From Phellopilus nigrolimitatus (Eukaryota; Basidiomycota; Agaricomycetes; Hymenochaetales; Hymenochaetaceae), in assembly GCA_021029095.1 (NCBI GenBank), contig JAJOHG010000051.1, forward strand, positions 124,001 through 188,000: a stretch of DNA of 64,000 nucleotides, read 5' to 3'. The notes under the pieces were generated by a model, which did no database searches, was not told the origin of the DNA, and was given only the letters and a program-made list of their open reading frames with translations. Made by a program: the position numbers and the translations under genes. Positions 36,301 through 51,752 of the stretch are shown in pieces (position 1 is the first letter of the stretch; the number at the start of each line of letters is the position of its first letter).

Positions 36301-39300
36301 AAGTCGCCGGAAGGCGAAGAAAGCAGAGATAGATCGCTGATAGACCTCGTTTGCGATTGTAGCGATGACGATAATTTCCAAGCTGTTTTGGAGCCCTTTC
36401 TCTGGCATGTCCAGCAACACAATGTTCATCTGACGCTGTCGAGTCTTGACCGACTGCTAGAACGTATCGAACGTCCTCTAGTGGCTTATCAATATTCTCG
36501 ATCCGATGCGCTGCATATTTCTGCAATACATCTTTTAGATGCTACATCCCATGTTTGGCTTCAAAAGTCGACTTCCTCGTTAGCAGTCGTAACAGCCGAT
36601 AAGGTCAGAGCTCTCGGTCAATGGTTAGCTACTAATTTGAAGGAGGGGCGATTGCTTTGTTGGCGCACCCGAGATGCACTTGCTCGATTTTATGATCATT
36701 ATCTGTCTCTTGATCCTTCACAAGGTTTTTTGGCAACGCCAACTGAAAACATGGCGGAAGAAAAGCGGACACCCATCCCACCTGATGCACTCCTTCCAAT
36801 ATTTTCCAAGGACGAGGACATACGAGTGCGCTTCACTGCTGCTCTGTGTTCTGCTCGCCTTTTCTCCTCTGCGTACATCAGCGACAAAGACCCTTTGGAT
36901 GTTTATACGAATATACGAGGCCAACTATGTCTCGCGCTTTCCAAGTATGTTCACTTTTCTTGTTTATCTTCTCAAAACTAACTTGGTGTGTAGTTACGAG
37001 CATATGCTGACAAGGCTCCTCTGCCTCACAAACATCATAATTTCGAGTTCAGCTGTCAGGCGTGGCCCATATTGGCATCTTCTGGAGACGTGCCTCTATT
37101 CTCAATCCTACATCGACCACATTGAAAATTTGCTCAACACTGCCGCTGAGAGAATGGGGTTCGAGCACCTCTCGGAGTTGTTTGAGGCGTATGCTTCGCA
37201 GATAGCATATTCAGTCCGCCGATCATCGCAGGACTTTTTTCAGATTTCGCCCCATTTATTAGGCTACCGAGATCTAGAAGAATGTGCCGAAGCGACGTTT
37301 GAAGCTTTTTCTCCTACGAATTTGCTCGCAACTGCACAGGATGCGGAAGATTTTGCTCATGGTCAAGGGCCATTCGCACATCACTGCGTGATGGTTAATA
37401 AGAAGCCAGTGGATGGTCTTCTCAGATGCTTCGCTGACATAGCCGGTTATTTTATAACCTTCTGGTTAGGTGACACGCATATGCCAGGTCATGAATCTAT
37501 GGATACCGGTGCAGGAAACATCAGTGTGGACACTTCTGGCCTATCTGCGGACTTGCATGCAAGATTCATAGGTCTTGGATCGCCCGAGTTCGTTCAGAAT
37601 CTAATCGAGCAAAACGTCGACGGGATAGTCTGTGCTATATTAAGAACGGGCAGCGATTTGGATTACCACAGGGAAGGTCCCATCGTAAAAGCGCTTGAAA
37701 GACTGGACAAATCCGAGCGATCGGTCCGCGCGTTCCGTGCGTTGTTGAAGTTTCGTGGCCAGAGTGAATTTGAGATGCACTCTCCTAATTTGCCTGCCTA
37801 TGGTACATCTACTGTGCTCATGGCCCTCTACTGGCTGATAGGTCAGGTGAGCACAACAAGCTCCCCTGCGACAACGTATCACGTCCTGCAGTATTTTTTT
37901 GCGAACATCTCTCGCTGTCCACTCATCAACGAGCAGTTACGCCTCCTTACCTGCTTGTGCATATGGATTTCTCTTGTCTATTCGCATTTTAAAAACTCTA
38001 CCCTATTGAGAGTCTTGATGAGTGGGGCAGCAGCATTACTCGATCAACTTGATTTGACGGCAATCGCTCAAGGCATGCTGGAGTGGGCCTTCATTCACCT
38101 GCGCGATACTCAATGTGATACTCCCTATATCGTTGGAATCCTGATCAGGATTTGCACTATTTCCAAATCATTCGTTTGTTCAGACGATGAAATCACAAAA
38201 AGCACGGGAGTCCGATTGAAGAAGTGGCTCGAATCTCAGATTTTGCTTTTAGGAGAGGTCGCTTCGCTCCGTAAGCGCATCGCTGTCGCCCTTGCAGCAT
38301 GGCCGGATGAGCTCGGGGACTATCTTTCGGGCATGAAAGGCGAGCTCAGCTGCGAGGAGTTGTCAAATATCTTGGACGATCCGTATCTTTCCTCCCATAA
38401 ATTCAAAGTGGCCCGTCGTCTCTCTGCTTTTGCCTCGGAATTGAATTATGAAGAAGAATTTGCAAAGCACGATTTCTGGAGACTCAAGGACTCCATACCG
38501 AAATCTAGTATGCTTGACGAAGAAGTCGACGCTTTTACTGCACTCCTCATTGCCAATTCTGGTCACATCCGTAGCCAGGTCGTGGACCAATTTTATGGAA
38601 GAAGCATCGGCAGCCGTTACTTAAAGCTCACCATGCAGAGGGACGACAAGATGAGAAAAAATCACAACGCTTCAATAAAGAGGCCTATCGTCAATGCACT
38701 CTTAGATATGCTAACAGAGCAATCGGCCGAAGTTATCCATGTGGCATATCGCACACTTCGTTTGCTCGCAGGAATTGAGTCTCTCGATTCATTAGATTAC
38801 GGAAATTGGCCATCCGAATATCGTGATGATGTTTCATTCCTGAGTTTTTGTCCGACTAGGAGGGAGGGCGGCTCACAGGAATCCCTCTCCGATCTCTTTC
38901 AACCCAGCCTTTTCGACGCAGCTTCAAACTTTTCAAACTGGATATCTGAAATGACGGTGTTTCTCGCCGGCGTTCTTTCGGCTCGAGACCCCTTTTATGG
39001 TCCGCTATTCGATGTGCTACAGAACAATGCACATTTTGCTGAGGATATGTTTCCCGTGCTCGTACACACATTACTCCGGAACGACACCGCTGGATCTGAG
39101 TCTCGTACGATTCTTTCCGAATATTTTTCGAAGCTTTTACTCCAAGACGAGATTGACGTTCGGTGCCATCGCTCTGTGGTAAATCTAATACTCCATTTGA
39201 GGCAGTTCGATCCCATAAACCAACAGGATGTTCTTGCTTACAATCGATGGCTCGACTTAGACTTTATGCTCTTAAGTCGCAGCGCAATAATCTGCGGGGC

Positions 39301-42300
39301 ATATACGACAGCTTTGCTCTTCTTAGAGTTAGCTCCAGATTCTAGGCCATTGCAAAAAGCTGATGATAAGTCGTCGGAGCAGATTTTGTTTGACATCTAT
39401 AGTCACATCGACGAGCCTGATGGATTCTACGGTATTAAGACTGACGACCTCCAAAATTTTCTTCTTCGACGTTTCCACCATGAGCAACAGTGGGACAAAG
39501 CTTTCCAGTTTCATGGGGCCGCACATGAAGCAGGGGATAGTGAGCTCAGGGGACCGACGGGAATTCTGGAATCGCTTCACTCCTTCGGTTTCAACAAGCT
39601 GGCGATATCAACCCTTCAGTCATTGGGGGACGGTCCATCCGCTTCTCAATCATCGGAAATGGAATACCGACTAGGTTGGCGAACAGGGACTTGGGACTTG
39701 CCCAACCCAGTGAACTACGAAAGCTCTGGTTCGACGCTTTATGTCGCTCTACGAGTGATCCATCGGGGCAGGGACACAGGAGTCATTGACGGAATCATTT
39801 CGAAGTCACTCTCCGACGAGTTGCAACGTCTGCGCAGCCTCGGAAATGAAAACTTGGCCGAGATTCGTCAAGTCACCCAGAGTTTGATGTGCCTTGCTCA
39901 GATAAGGCGATGGAGGTCCAAGGAAATCCAAGACAGCCTCTCCGCAAGTACAATTGATATCGACGAAAAGCAATGGGTTGATTTTTGTTTTACTCAAACG
40001 AGTTTTGAGTAAGTCGGCAATTTTGCCTTCAAATTTCGCCTTTAAAAAAAATTGCTCATTTCAATCATTAGCTTCCCTGATCTGGAAAGCATCGTTGCAA
40101 CTCGTATTTCCTTACTTCGCTCGGCTCGGCTCAAAGATCAGAGGGATCAGATTGGGTCGATGCAATCCGACTTGACTCGTGCTCTCATCCGACTTGAGAA
40201 AGGATGTCTTATTCAGCTGTCTGAAGCCGCTCGTGAAGCAAATCAAACGCAGATCGCTCTTAACTCGGTCGTTTGCGCTTCTCGGCTAGAAGACGTATCC
40301 ACTTTTAAGGTAAATCAGGAGTTTGCGAATGTTCTGTGGCTTCAACATGAGCAGAAGTTCGCTATCGAATGCTTGAAGGGGGAGATGCAGCGTCAAAAGT
40401 GGAATGCTTCTCATAGTGCCGACAACTCGAATAAAGTCGAAGAAGCGCTGATCATGGCCAAACTCGTGAGTGAATAGCGTCGCCTTGCAGAAAATGCCAA
40501 TCTGAACTGCTATCAGGGAGAATGGACGAGTGAAGCTTGTCTCGAAAAGCCAGATTTTATCCACGCCAATTTTTTCTCACCTGCTATCGACCTCTTACTC
40601 CGTAGAAAAGACGATAACGAATCATTAGGCGACGCTCGAGCAGTGGTTTTCTACAAATGCGCTCTCTTTGCAGAACAGCAATATCATGCCATCGTGCGGT
40701 CACCAGACATCATCAGACTAAAGGTTTATAAAGAGCGTAAAGAACAGGAACTGAGAGATCGGGGGGATACACTCAGGAAGACATCATCGACGAGCTCCAA
40801 GTGGCAGGAACTGACACAATATCAAAAGAAAGCTAAGGCGCTTCTTGCGCAAGACACAGCCCAGTTTGTCGAAGTCACTAGTTCTCGAGATAAGTATTTG
40901 CATCAGGCCATACAGATGCTGTCACTTTGTCTCGAGGCTTCCGATTCGTACGACGGTGATGCCACGATCCGCATGTGTTCGTTATGGTTTGCCAACTTTG
41001 GGACTGAAGAGTTAAACACGATCATACCTGCTGCCATCAGTAAAGTGCCTTCTCGGAAGTTTGTATTTCTCTCTCATCAGCTTTCTGCTCGGCTTTCTGC
41101 CTCGGAGTCCCCGAAAACGTCGAACCAGAAAACGCTCCAGTCGCTTCTTCTGCGTATGTGCAGCGAGCACCCTTTCCACAGCCTTTATCAGGTCTATTCA
41201 CTTCAATCGTCTAATTATGGGGCTGGATCTTCGCTTCGTCGCCGTTCAAGCGCTACAGAATCAGAATCCGTTTCACAGATCGACCGTGCGACGGCTGCTT
41301 CGAGCTTATTTGACCGTTTGAGTTCGTCCGATTGCGCAAATAAGGCTCGAGACGTCAGAGCCCTCTGCGACGCATACTTGGAGTGGGCTAAGTATCCAAT
41401 CAAAAATGATCCTGCCTTAACCGAGAAGAGACGAAAAAAAGAGGCGCTGCAGGTTCCGAAACATCTGGCTATACGAAAAGTTTCTAATCTACGCGTACCT
41501 GTAACTACCGCCGACACGCCTCTGGATCCAAGCATGCGGTATGAACACTGTGTTTGGATTCAAGGTTACTCTTCGAATTTTGACACTGCCGGAGGCATCA
41601 ACTTGCCGAAAATCAATTATTGCATGGGCAGTGATGGAGTAAAGTACAAGCAACTGGTGAGTCGCCATTGTATATACTTTGTTCCTGGAGCTATTTTTGA
41701 CCTGACTTCATGTAGTTCAAAGGAGAAGGTGACGATGATCTCCGACAAGATGCTGTTATGGAGCAGGTCTTCGAACTCTGCAATCAAGTCCTAAGTCGAG
41801 ATAGGGAGACAAGGAAGCGGAAGCTAAGTATACGCTCGTACAAAGTCGTTCCGCTGGCTCCTCAAGCTGGTCTACTTGAATTTGTGGGTAACACATGGCC
41901 CATGAATAACTGGCTAATCACTGCGCATGCAAGGTAAGCCAATTTTGCTCAGTAGACATTATATCGAGCCTTATATGTCTCCTGAACAGGTATCATCCGA
42001 AGGATCTCGGTGTTAGAGATTGTTCCGCACAAATGGCTACACTGCGGAAGGAGACGAGGACCGATAGACTAAAACCCGCGCTCGTTACTCTGTTCAAACA
42101 GATTCGCGAGAACTTCCATCCGGTCATGAGACACTTCTTCACGGAACGCCACAAAATGCCCCAGAATTGGTTCGAGATGAGGCTAAGGTACTCTCGTAGC
42201 GTCGCTGTGACCTCGATCGTGGGGCACATCTTAGGCCTTGGCGACCGACATATTTCAAACATTCTGCTCGATACCGCCTCCGGGGAAGTCGTCCATATTG

Positions 42301-42987
42301 ATCTCGGCATTGCTTTTGAGCAGGTAAGGACACGAAGCACATTGGCTCGATTAGGCTCTCAACTGTTGTTTGTCTAGGGTAAACTGCTCACAGTTCCAGA
42401 ACGCGTGCCGTTCCGTCTGACGGCGGACATGGTGGACGGCTTCGGGATGTCCGGCACTGAGGGCGTCTTCCGTCGTTGTGCGGAAGAAACCCTCAGAGTG
42501 CTGCGCGAAGGCTCGGACGTCATCAAGACCGTTCTTGAGGTGTTTAAATACGATCCGCTCCATTCCTGGTGTGTTCCGACTTTTTTTCATTTTAGCGGCT
42601 GCAAGCTCACTGACGTGCTGTTCGCCTTCGTCGCCTTTTAATACAGGACTGCGAGCGCTGTGAAAATCCAGAAGGCCCAGGGAGCTGACTCAGGACCCTC
42701 GCACGGGCTCGAATCCGAGCGTTTTGGGATTGGGCGTTGGAATTGGGATCGACATGAGCAGCGGGGTGGAGGACGAGGCGGCGGACCGTGCGCTCAGCGG
42801 CGTTGCGCGCAAGCTCGATAAGGCGCTCAGCGTCGAATACACGGTCAATGAACTAATCGCAGAGGCGACGGATGTCGAGAATCTGGCGATGATGTTTTCT
42901 GGTGCGCGAGTCCTCTTTCCATCTTGATTAATTTTGTTGAACGCTGTTTATTGACGGGCCTTTCTAGGATGGAGTCCTTTCTGCTGA
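33304..42987 (+). CDS. TEL1: Tel1/ATM checkpoint protein kinase (PIKK)
   Basis: DNA-damage and telomere kinase recruited to double-strand breaks by the Mre11 complex. Eleven exons: 33304-34542, 34596-36002, 36055-36944, 36994-40008, 40072-40465, 40517-41656, 41716-41933, 41990-42323, 42378-42568, 42647-42901, 42968-42987. The N-terminus carries a TAN-like motif ([17 protein letters not shown]). A long helical-repeat and FAT region follows. The kinase domain begins near residue 2665: [13 protein letters not shown], then [14 protein letters not shown], then [12 protein letters not shown]. The C-terminal FATC ends [13 protein letters not shown]. The exons sum to 9,103 nt, one base more than a multiple of three. 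The excess lies between 42647 and about 42735: the kinase-side frame ([10 protein letters not shown]) and the FATC frame ([17 protein letters not shown]) differ by one base. Taken literally, FATC is lost. Confidence 0.9.
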
Positions 42988-44094
42988 TCCGACTCCTAAT
43001 CTTTTCTTTCAGCATCGATCTCCTTCCTTTCTATGTCGATCCCTTTTCGTGCCTCGAGTCCTAATTTTATTCACTATCCACATTTGTCACGTCTTACTGT
43101 CCACTATTCTCGAAGGCAAGATGCTACTGTCCATTATTTACCAATCGCTGACATGCATGATGTATGTACATATACATATGAAATCTCCACCAAAAATCAA
43201 TTATCTCCAAATGAATTCTGGAACATTTCTGGAGAGCCTCCTTGTATGTTTTATTGCTTAAGCTCAGGCCTTGTTAGTGAATCACATATAACCAAATAGT
43301 TACAGTTGAATATCTTCAAGGCAGATTCCATAGAAGTCGTTCAACAACACCAAGTAAAGAGCAGCGGCGACAAGATCCACGGCCCAGCAACGACATGATC
43401 GCTAAAATAAGAAAGGCCATATATCATCATATTCGCAAGTGGGAGTCTCACAAACAATTTCTAGCTTTTCAAAACTCGGAGCTGGCTCCCCGCCTGGCGT
43501 GGGAATGTATTCAGACTCCGACTCATTTCATATCGTCTCGTCCACCGCCATACCTTGTCGCACACCTCGCTTGTACTAGAGCATCAATGGATCATGAGTG
43601 CATGATCTTGTTTGCATCGGACTGCACAGGACTGCGTGCCACCAATGTTGATAGGGTTCAGCTCAACGGGGACAGCTAGACTCAGATCTCGGTACGCCGC
43701 CTCCTGCCGCTCTCACTGTTATTTCAATCTCTCTCATCTTCGATGTTATGATGATACGTTTTCTCGAACAAGAGAAACAAAAGATTTAGGCACAAAGGCG
43801 CCTTCTGGCCTGCGGACGGCTTGCTGCTTTATCGTGGGAAAGTGAACTTCGGTATACGACGCGTCGCGTCACGTCCCTGCATCTGCCTCCATCGCATCAT
43901 CTCCACGCCGTTCACACACTGACTGAAATACATGCAGGCTATTCTCTCTACTCTGGACCATCTTCTTGGCGCATTTCTTCCGAACTGTAGCTGCGGAGAA
44001 AGGCGTGTTACCGTGGGCTTGGGTTATCAAGATTCACGAGTGATGCACCTCTGCTGCCACCTGTCACGAAGCTAAATGCTTGTACATCCGGAGT
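42988..44094. other. intergenic region, no gene recognised
   Basis: A 1.1-kb gap after TEL1. An ATG frame of 94 codons (43395-43679) has no motif, intron or composition support and is not called. Confidence 0.4.
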
Positions 44095-44712
44095 TCAAGT
44101 ACACGAGATACTAAATATGCGTAGAGTGTGAGATTCCCCACACCACCAGGCCTCGCTGCTATTTAAAGGCTTAAGGCAGTTCAAGGCCCCGTCTGGCGCA
44201 AGTGGAGGTTCTGAACCCTGGCAGACTCGGCAAGCTCGGCAGATAATGTCGACGGGGTCGTCAACGGCGTACTCCCCCGCATCTCCAAACGGGCTTAATA
44301 AAGGGGACCTATCAGGATCGTCGCACTGCTCGAGGAATCCCAGACGGACAGCATCGTGAGAGAGGATAGACAGCAACGAGTACGTGTCAAGAACTTGGGC
44401 ATAGTGCTATTGATATCATTTGTCGCGACCAATAAGCACTCGCGGGAGACGGTAACTATAGTCAGTGTCTTTGTCTCGGAACCATCTGCAATTTGACCTC
44501 GGTCGAGGTGATACTGGAGCTGATGCCAATGCAACAAGACAAGAGATATTGTTGTCGTCGATTGAAATTGGAGAAAATTCTTGACTCGGAGACGGCCTCT
44601 TAAAGACCTGTAGAGAACAGTCCAAGCAGAGCGTTTCGAGGTCGTTGTCTCGATCAGCCACATCCCGGATCGATCGCACGAGTTGATTGGTCAAGGTGAT
44701 CACAGGGCTCAA
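44095..44712 (-). CDS. unidentified possible gene (low support)
   Basis: On the minus strand two open blocks can be joined by a 63-bp GT-AG intron (about 44463-44401). They give roughly 180 residues with a Cys-rich stretch (IICRACRVC). There is no ATG at the 5' end of the first block, so it would need an upstream exon or is a remnant. No family is recognised. Confidence 0.25.
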
Positions 44713-44935
44713 TTAGTGTGTTACCTTCAACCTTACTTACACACTTGCCGAATTGGCCTTGCAAAACGCCCTCTGCAGAGACTCTACATAGCCGTACCTC
44801 TTCTTTATTTACATTGCTGATGATTCATATGCTGTAGCAGTCCTGAAAGTTTACGTGGAAAGAAGACAATTTCATTCAGAAAATAATATATAAAAATACA
44901 TTTAATAAAACAAAAGGTACGAAAAGGGAAAATGA

Positions 44936-47690
<2,755 letters not shown>

Positions 47691-48524
47691 ATAACGGAGA
47701 GCCTGTATAGAGCCGCAGAAAGGGGGAGCAGAAATGTTTACGATATTTTCTATCTAGGTCTCAGGGGTTCACGATCTTAGGGCTCGCCGCCTCTTGAGTA
47801 TGAGGCGAGATTGAGCAGACGAGTACGTCCGGCGTACGATTGCCCATGAACAGGATGCATACGCTCGGAGAAACCGCGCGTGCGTTGATCGTCCGCAGCC
47901 CCGGAGCGTTGTGCAAGGGCAATAGGGGGATATGGGAAACGGATGTACTCCAGATTTTCTCTTTCTCCCTTTTCCGTTTTATTTCTCCTTCCCTCAGCAC
48001 ACCGCGCCTTAGCCCAAACCCGTCGTCCATCGTCCTCATCTTGCTATACATACGATACCCTAACCCACCACTCCATAGTTAGGCCAGTCAAAACTTCCCT
48101 GCGTGCTCTTTCACTCCTGCATCACTTCTCTGTCTCCTTTCCCTCTTTTTTTCTTTCAAATTCCTCATCCCATCGATATTATTCATAGACTCTGTGCACC
48201 ACTATTTCTCTCTTCCAACATGCAACACGTATATTTGATATTACGCGTTATAGTGTTCCTGATTCCTGAATATATACAACGGTTTGTCCAGTCCAACGCT
48301 CACTTGTATTTTTTTCACCCTTCTCCTTCGATTTCGTATTTGTCGCCTTCCGGGGCTCGGAACTGTTAGTTTATTGTAGTGTTTTGCTTCCTTGTGGGTA
48401 TCCAGGAGTGCACCCTGCACCATTAACGCATCGGACTGAATTGAACTAAACTGGACTTATTAAGTTATACAAGAGAACTCAAGACAGTTGATGACTCTGA
48501 AGCATGTGGTTCTAAGTATAAGGA
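47691..48524. other. 3' flank of the PAK gene
   Basis: T/C-rich sequence with no supported gene. About the first 115 bp (to about 47805) are also present after the decayed PAK copy near 56.13-56.24 kb. Confidence 0.4.
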
Positions 48525-48596
48525 GCGCCCAGTCCATGTCTATTGTCCACCACTCATTTCCAACCTAGATCGCAGCGAAATCGTAAGTGTACGACA
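48525..48596 (-). pseudogene. short serine carboxypeptidase fragment
   Basis: About 70 bp closely resemble 60.12-60.19 kb, including identical 16-nt and 13-nt blocks, in the same orientation. Read on the minus strand it gives a decayed version of the carboxypeptidase segment DFIADWVGNERRTLDMDW, with an internal stop. It is a relic. Confidence 0.55.
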
Positions 48597-48599
48597 CGG

Positions 48600-48665
48600 G
48601 CATACCACCCATGACCCGACCCGGACCACGGATTATTGCGGGTCCGGGTTGAGATTTTTCAAATT
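48600..48665. repeat. GC-rich hairpin (acccggacc/ggtccgggt)
   Basis: Nine bases (acccggacc) are repeated as a perfect inverted copy after a 13-nt loop. The arm and its flank (gcgggtccgggt) recur at 56.75 kb, just outside the repeat block. It may be a transposon end, but no target-site duplication was found. Confidence 0.4.
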
Positions 48666-49019
48666 TCAAATACCCGTGGGTAGTTCACAGGTATTCAACG
48701 TCTGAGAAGCAGTAGTTCATTTATTGTTATATTGTATTTATGTATGTACGAAAATACAATTTGGATCAGCATGGGGCGCGGGGCAAGCGGGAAATGATAC
48801 AGCGCAGAATATGGGTGGTCAGAAGCGGGGGCGGGGGCACACAAGTCAAGTCTAAATCCAGTCGTTCGTCGTTCGTCAATCGACCGGGCCAGGCGCTGGG
48901 GAGGACAACGAAGAGAGCGGAACGGCGGAACTACCACGCGCACAGTACAGCGTATGTGCGGAGCCCGCGGCTCCGTTCGCGCGTGAAACCTGCATCCCCT
49001 CCCCTTCCGCTGGGCGCGC
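48666..49019. other. GC-rich stretch left of the MITE
   Basis: An open plus-strand frame (48740-49030) runs into the MITE. Without the MITE, a coding-looking frame could continue on the right flank (around 49714-49830). I do not recognise a protein. Confidence 0.3.
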
Positions 49020-49713
49020 GACAAGCATAGGGCTCCGCACCGTAACCGTAATTACGGTTTACGGCCAGTACTGTATACGGTTACGGACCGTATCGTATGG
49101 ACAACAGCAAGAGAAAAATACGGCACCGTATTGTACGGTCCGTACCCGTATTATACCCGTAGAATACGGTCGCATACGGCCGTAAATACGGCATACGGCA
49201 TTATTGAACACATATTAGGGTTTTAAACAAATAAATATACATTTTAAGCATTTTATACCCTATTTGGTATCTATATTATTGCCAAATGTAGTAAGCAAAC
49301 CAATATTAAAGAATACGTAATCTACTTGAAACGGGTCGGCCCCGAATGCTGTGCTTGCCGACTCTACCGAGAACCGCATTCATAGAGAAAACAAATAATA
49401 ATAATAAACAGGGAAAGGCACGCACGGTATTTCAAAAGTTAATGGAGCAAAGTAGCTCGAGTCGGACTGTTGCTTTGTAGTTTGGATGTTCGTGACGCTC
49501 CCCCGCTTCCTTAGTGACGATCCAACAGGGTGCGTCAATTTGATATACGTACGTGCCGTAATGCCGTATACGGCCGTATTTTATACGTGCCGTACCGTAT
49601 GTTGCCTCTAAAATCTGAAATACGGCACGTTTTTATACGGTCCGTGCCCGTATGCGAAGTCGGGTTATACGGCCGTATCCGTATACGGTACGGTGCGGAG
49701 CCCTAGACAAGCA
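49020..49713. mobile_element. hAT-like MITE with 8-bp target-site duplication
   Basis: A 678-bp element (49028-49705) is bounded by 17-bp perfect terminal inverted repeats starting TAGGGCTCCGCACCG (49028-49044 and 49689-49705). It is flanked by an exact 8-bp duplication, gacaagca (49020-49027 and 49706-49713). Eight-bp duplications and TAGGG ends fit the hAT superfamily. Both subterminal zones are packed with variants of TACGG/CCGTA palindromes. No transposase frame is present, so it is non-autonomous and depends on a transposase elsewhere. Confidence 0.85.
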
Positions 49714-49987
49714 TGTCCTACCACGTTTGCACCCCGAGGCTCGCGCAGTCGCCGTTCTCGACCGGCACATCTGCGAGGCACACTGGGTGTCCATGCACAG
49801 CAAGCTCTGGTGGTCATGTACTGGTAAGTGCATCTCGAGCGGATCGAATAGATCAAATTCGCGCACAGAATCCGATGGCAACACAGGCAAAGTACCCGCG
49901 CCACATCAGGAAAATGTATTTCCTGCATTGCACTGTAGCACTGTGTAGTGTCTGTAGCGTCAATTGCACATAGTGCATAGGCACTTA

Positions 49988-50285
49988 TAGCACTGTAGGA
50001 GTCTGTAGCTCCTTGTAGCTGTGCAGTATATAGCTTCATAGCACTTGTAGGAGTCTGTAGCTCCCTGTAGCTGTGTAATATATAGCTTCATAGCACTTGT
50101 AGGAGTCTGTAGCTCCCTGTAGCTGTGCAGTATATAGTTTGGTAGCACCTGTAGCTCTCTGTAGCTGTATAGTTGTATAGCTTGGCAGCACTGTAGGAGT
50201 CTGTAGCACCCTGTAGCTGTGTAGTATATAGTATGGTAGCACCTGTAGTTCCCTGTAGCTGTGTAGTATATAGCTTGGCAGCTTG
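49988..50285. repeat. minisatellite, about 52-bp unit, six copies
   Basis: Imperfect tandem units begin at about 49988, 50039, 50091, 50143, 50186 and 50237. Each contains tagcac(t)tgtagg, then tgtagctccctgtagctg, then a tatatag block. Similar words occur in the opposite orientation at 56.47-56.66 kb. Open frames across it are repeat artefacts. Confidence 0.85.
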
Positions 50286-51536
50286 GGAAGTATGTGGAAG
50301 GCTCATAAAAAATAGCTTAGAAATCTAAAAGGATATGAATGAGTTGTAGCAAGTATCTCTCTGGGCTGCAAAGACCTCTTTTAAGCATAATTTCATTATC
50401 CTTGGAGGAAAAAAAAAGTCTACAGCCTCCAACTCAAGGATGAGGGAGAGAAGAGTGAAACAAGAGAGACAGCTCTTAATGGCAGGAGTTGGTGGTCTTT
50501 GCCAGATGGCTTGGTGACAATGGATGCACTGTTGAACCTCAGAAAAGTCAGCAACTCAGGTTCATAGCCCACAGTCACTGGAAAAACACTTCTGGCCCGG
50601 ACTCTAGCAGCAAGCTATCAGTACAACAGAGGGGGGATCTGTATGTGGCATTTGTTGAGAGTTTCTCCAGTGTCTGAAGCTCTTTTGTAGTGTTCTACAT
50701 GTGCAAGAATGTGGACAATACCCATGGGTTTTGATGACTCATTTGCCTCTCCTGCTACAAATACTGCACCAATGTAGATGCATGTTTTTGCATATTGTGG
50801 ACCTCAACAGTGCACACATTTCACATATACAATCATTAAATTCGGAGCAGAACATGTTGTACTATTAGCAAAATGCTAAAACCACAGATCAACCTGTGCT
50901 ATGCTCTAGGATGGATGTGGGCAAGTTATCCATTATCAATACTATTACACACAAAGGCAAAATGGGCACTCACTGGGAAAGAATAGCTGCAAACTGCAGA
51001 CATAGATGTGGAGACAAATATTTTGTATCAATCTTAATGTGAAGATCGATACAAGTCACATTTTGTGACATGTCACACTTTTGCGCATTTTACACAATTT
51101 GGTGTCCGGTGTCGTGTATGGAGGACTCAGCAAACACTTGGTCAAGCCCCCACATAATAGAAATTTGATTACTAGTTGCTAATATAACCAGTAGATGGAT
51201 TTTCTTGGTAAAATCATAGACTTGAATGGGATTCAATTTGTCTGACTATCACAATTGACAGGTGGCAGAAAGCATCATTGCTCATACTCAGGTTCAAGAA
51301 AGGCACAGTTCTATTGATTGATTCAGTGTGAAGGAAGCTTCGGAGAGCACAAGGCATGTAAAGAGACAGGGATTCCCACAGTAATACATAGGAGATGGGG
51401 TATGAGGGAAAGAGAACCGAACTCGAGACGAGAGGTTGAGTATCGTTTCTCACCCATTCGGATACAGCTTCGAAGACAGAAAACAGAAGACAGAAAAAAC
51501 GGGAGGTATGTGGAAAGTGGGGACACCACGCACCCA
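50286..51536. other. no gene recognised, interior of the repeat block
   Basis: About 1.25 kb with moderate AT content. No coding frame, terminal repeat or captured gene piece is recognisable. It separates the left minisatellite from the mosaic of gene fragments. Confidence 0.35.
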
Positions 51537-51728
51537 TCACATGGGGTGGTGCACACCTGGGTGGGGGTACATCTGTCCCTGGGGCGGGCCCAGCTGCGGG
51601 TGTCCGCCCTCTGCACTCCCCGGTGCGGGCACGCCCGACGTCGAGTACGGCGTCGCGCCCATCGGCTCGCCTGGCGCACCGGACTGCGCGGTACCCGGCG
51701 GGAGGTTGAGGTGCACCACCTCTCCCAA
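51537..51728 (-). pseudogene. Gly/Pro-rich protein tail (possibly from the MADS gene)
   Basis: An open minus-strand frame of 63 residues with a Gly/Pro/Gln-rich composition ends in PHPGVHHPM and a stop. It lies 3' of the L5 fragment and could be the C-terminal tail of the MADS-box gene whose other part is at 53.4-53.7 kb. That link is inference from composition. Confidence 0.35.
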
Positions 51729-51752
51729 CTCAACCGAAAAAATATGTTGAAT

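Noticed and set aside
42700..42725. tRNA B-box-like word (gctcgaatcc)
   Set aside because: It lies inside the TEL1 coding exon with no matching A box or cloverleaf.
43395..43679. 94-codon ATG frame after TEL1
   Set aside because: No motif, intron or codon-bias support.
48740..49030. 96-codon frame left of the MITE as an intact gene
   Set aside because: Its end lies inside the MITE terminal repeat, so at best it is an interrupted older sequence. No family recognised.
49020..50290. CRISPR array or other prokaryotic repeat system
   Set aside because: Units are imperfect, contiguous and without spacers, and the gene context is eukaryotic.
49960..50306. Tyr/Ser/Thr-rich frames that look like a repeat protein
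   Set aside because: They arise from the 52-bp minisatellite in several frames; no start or splice signal.
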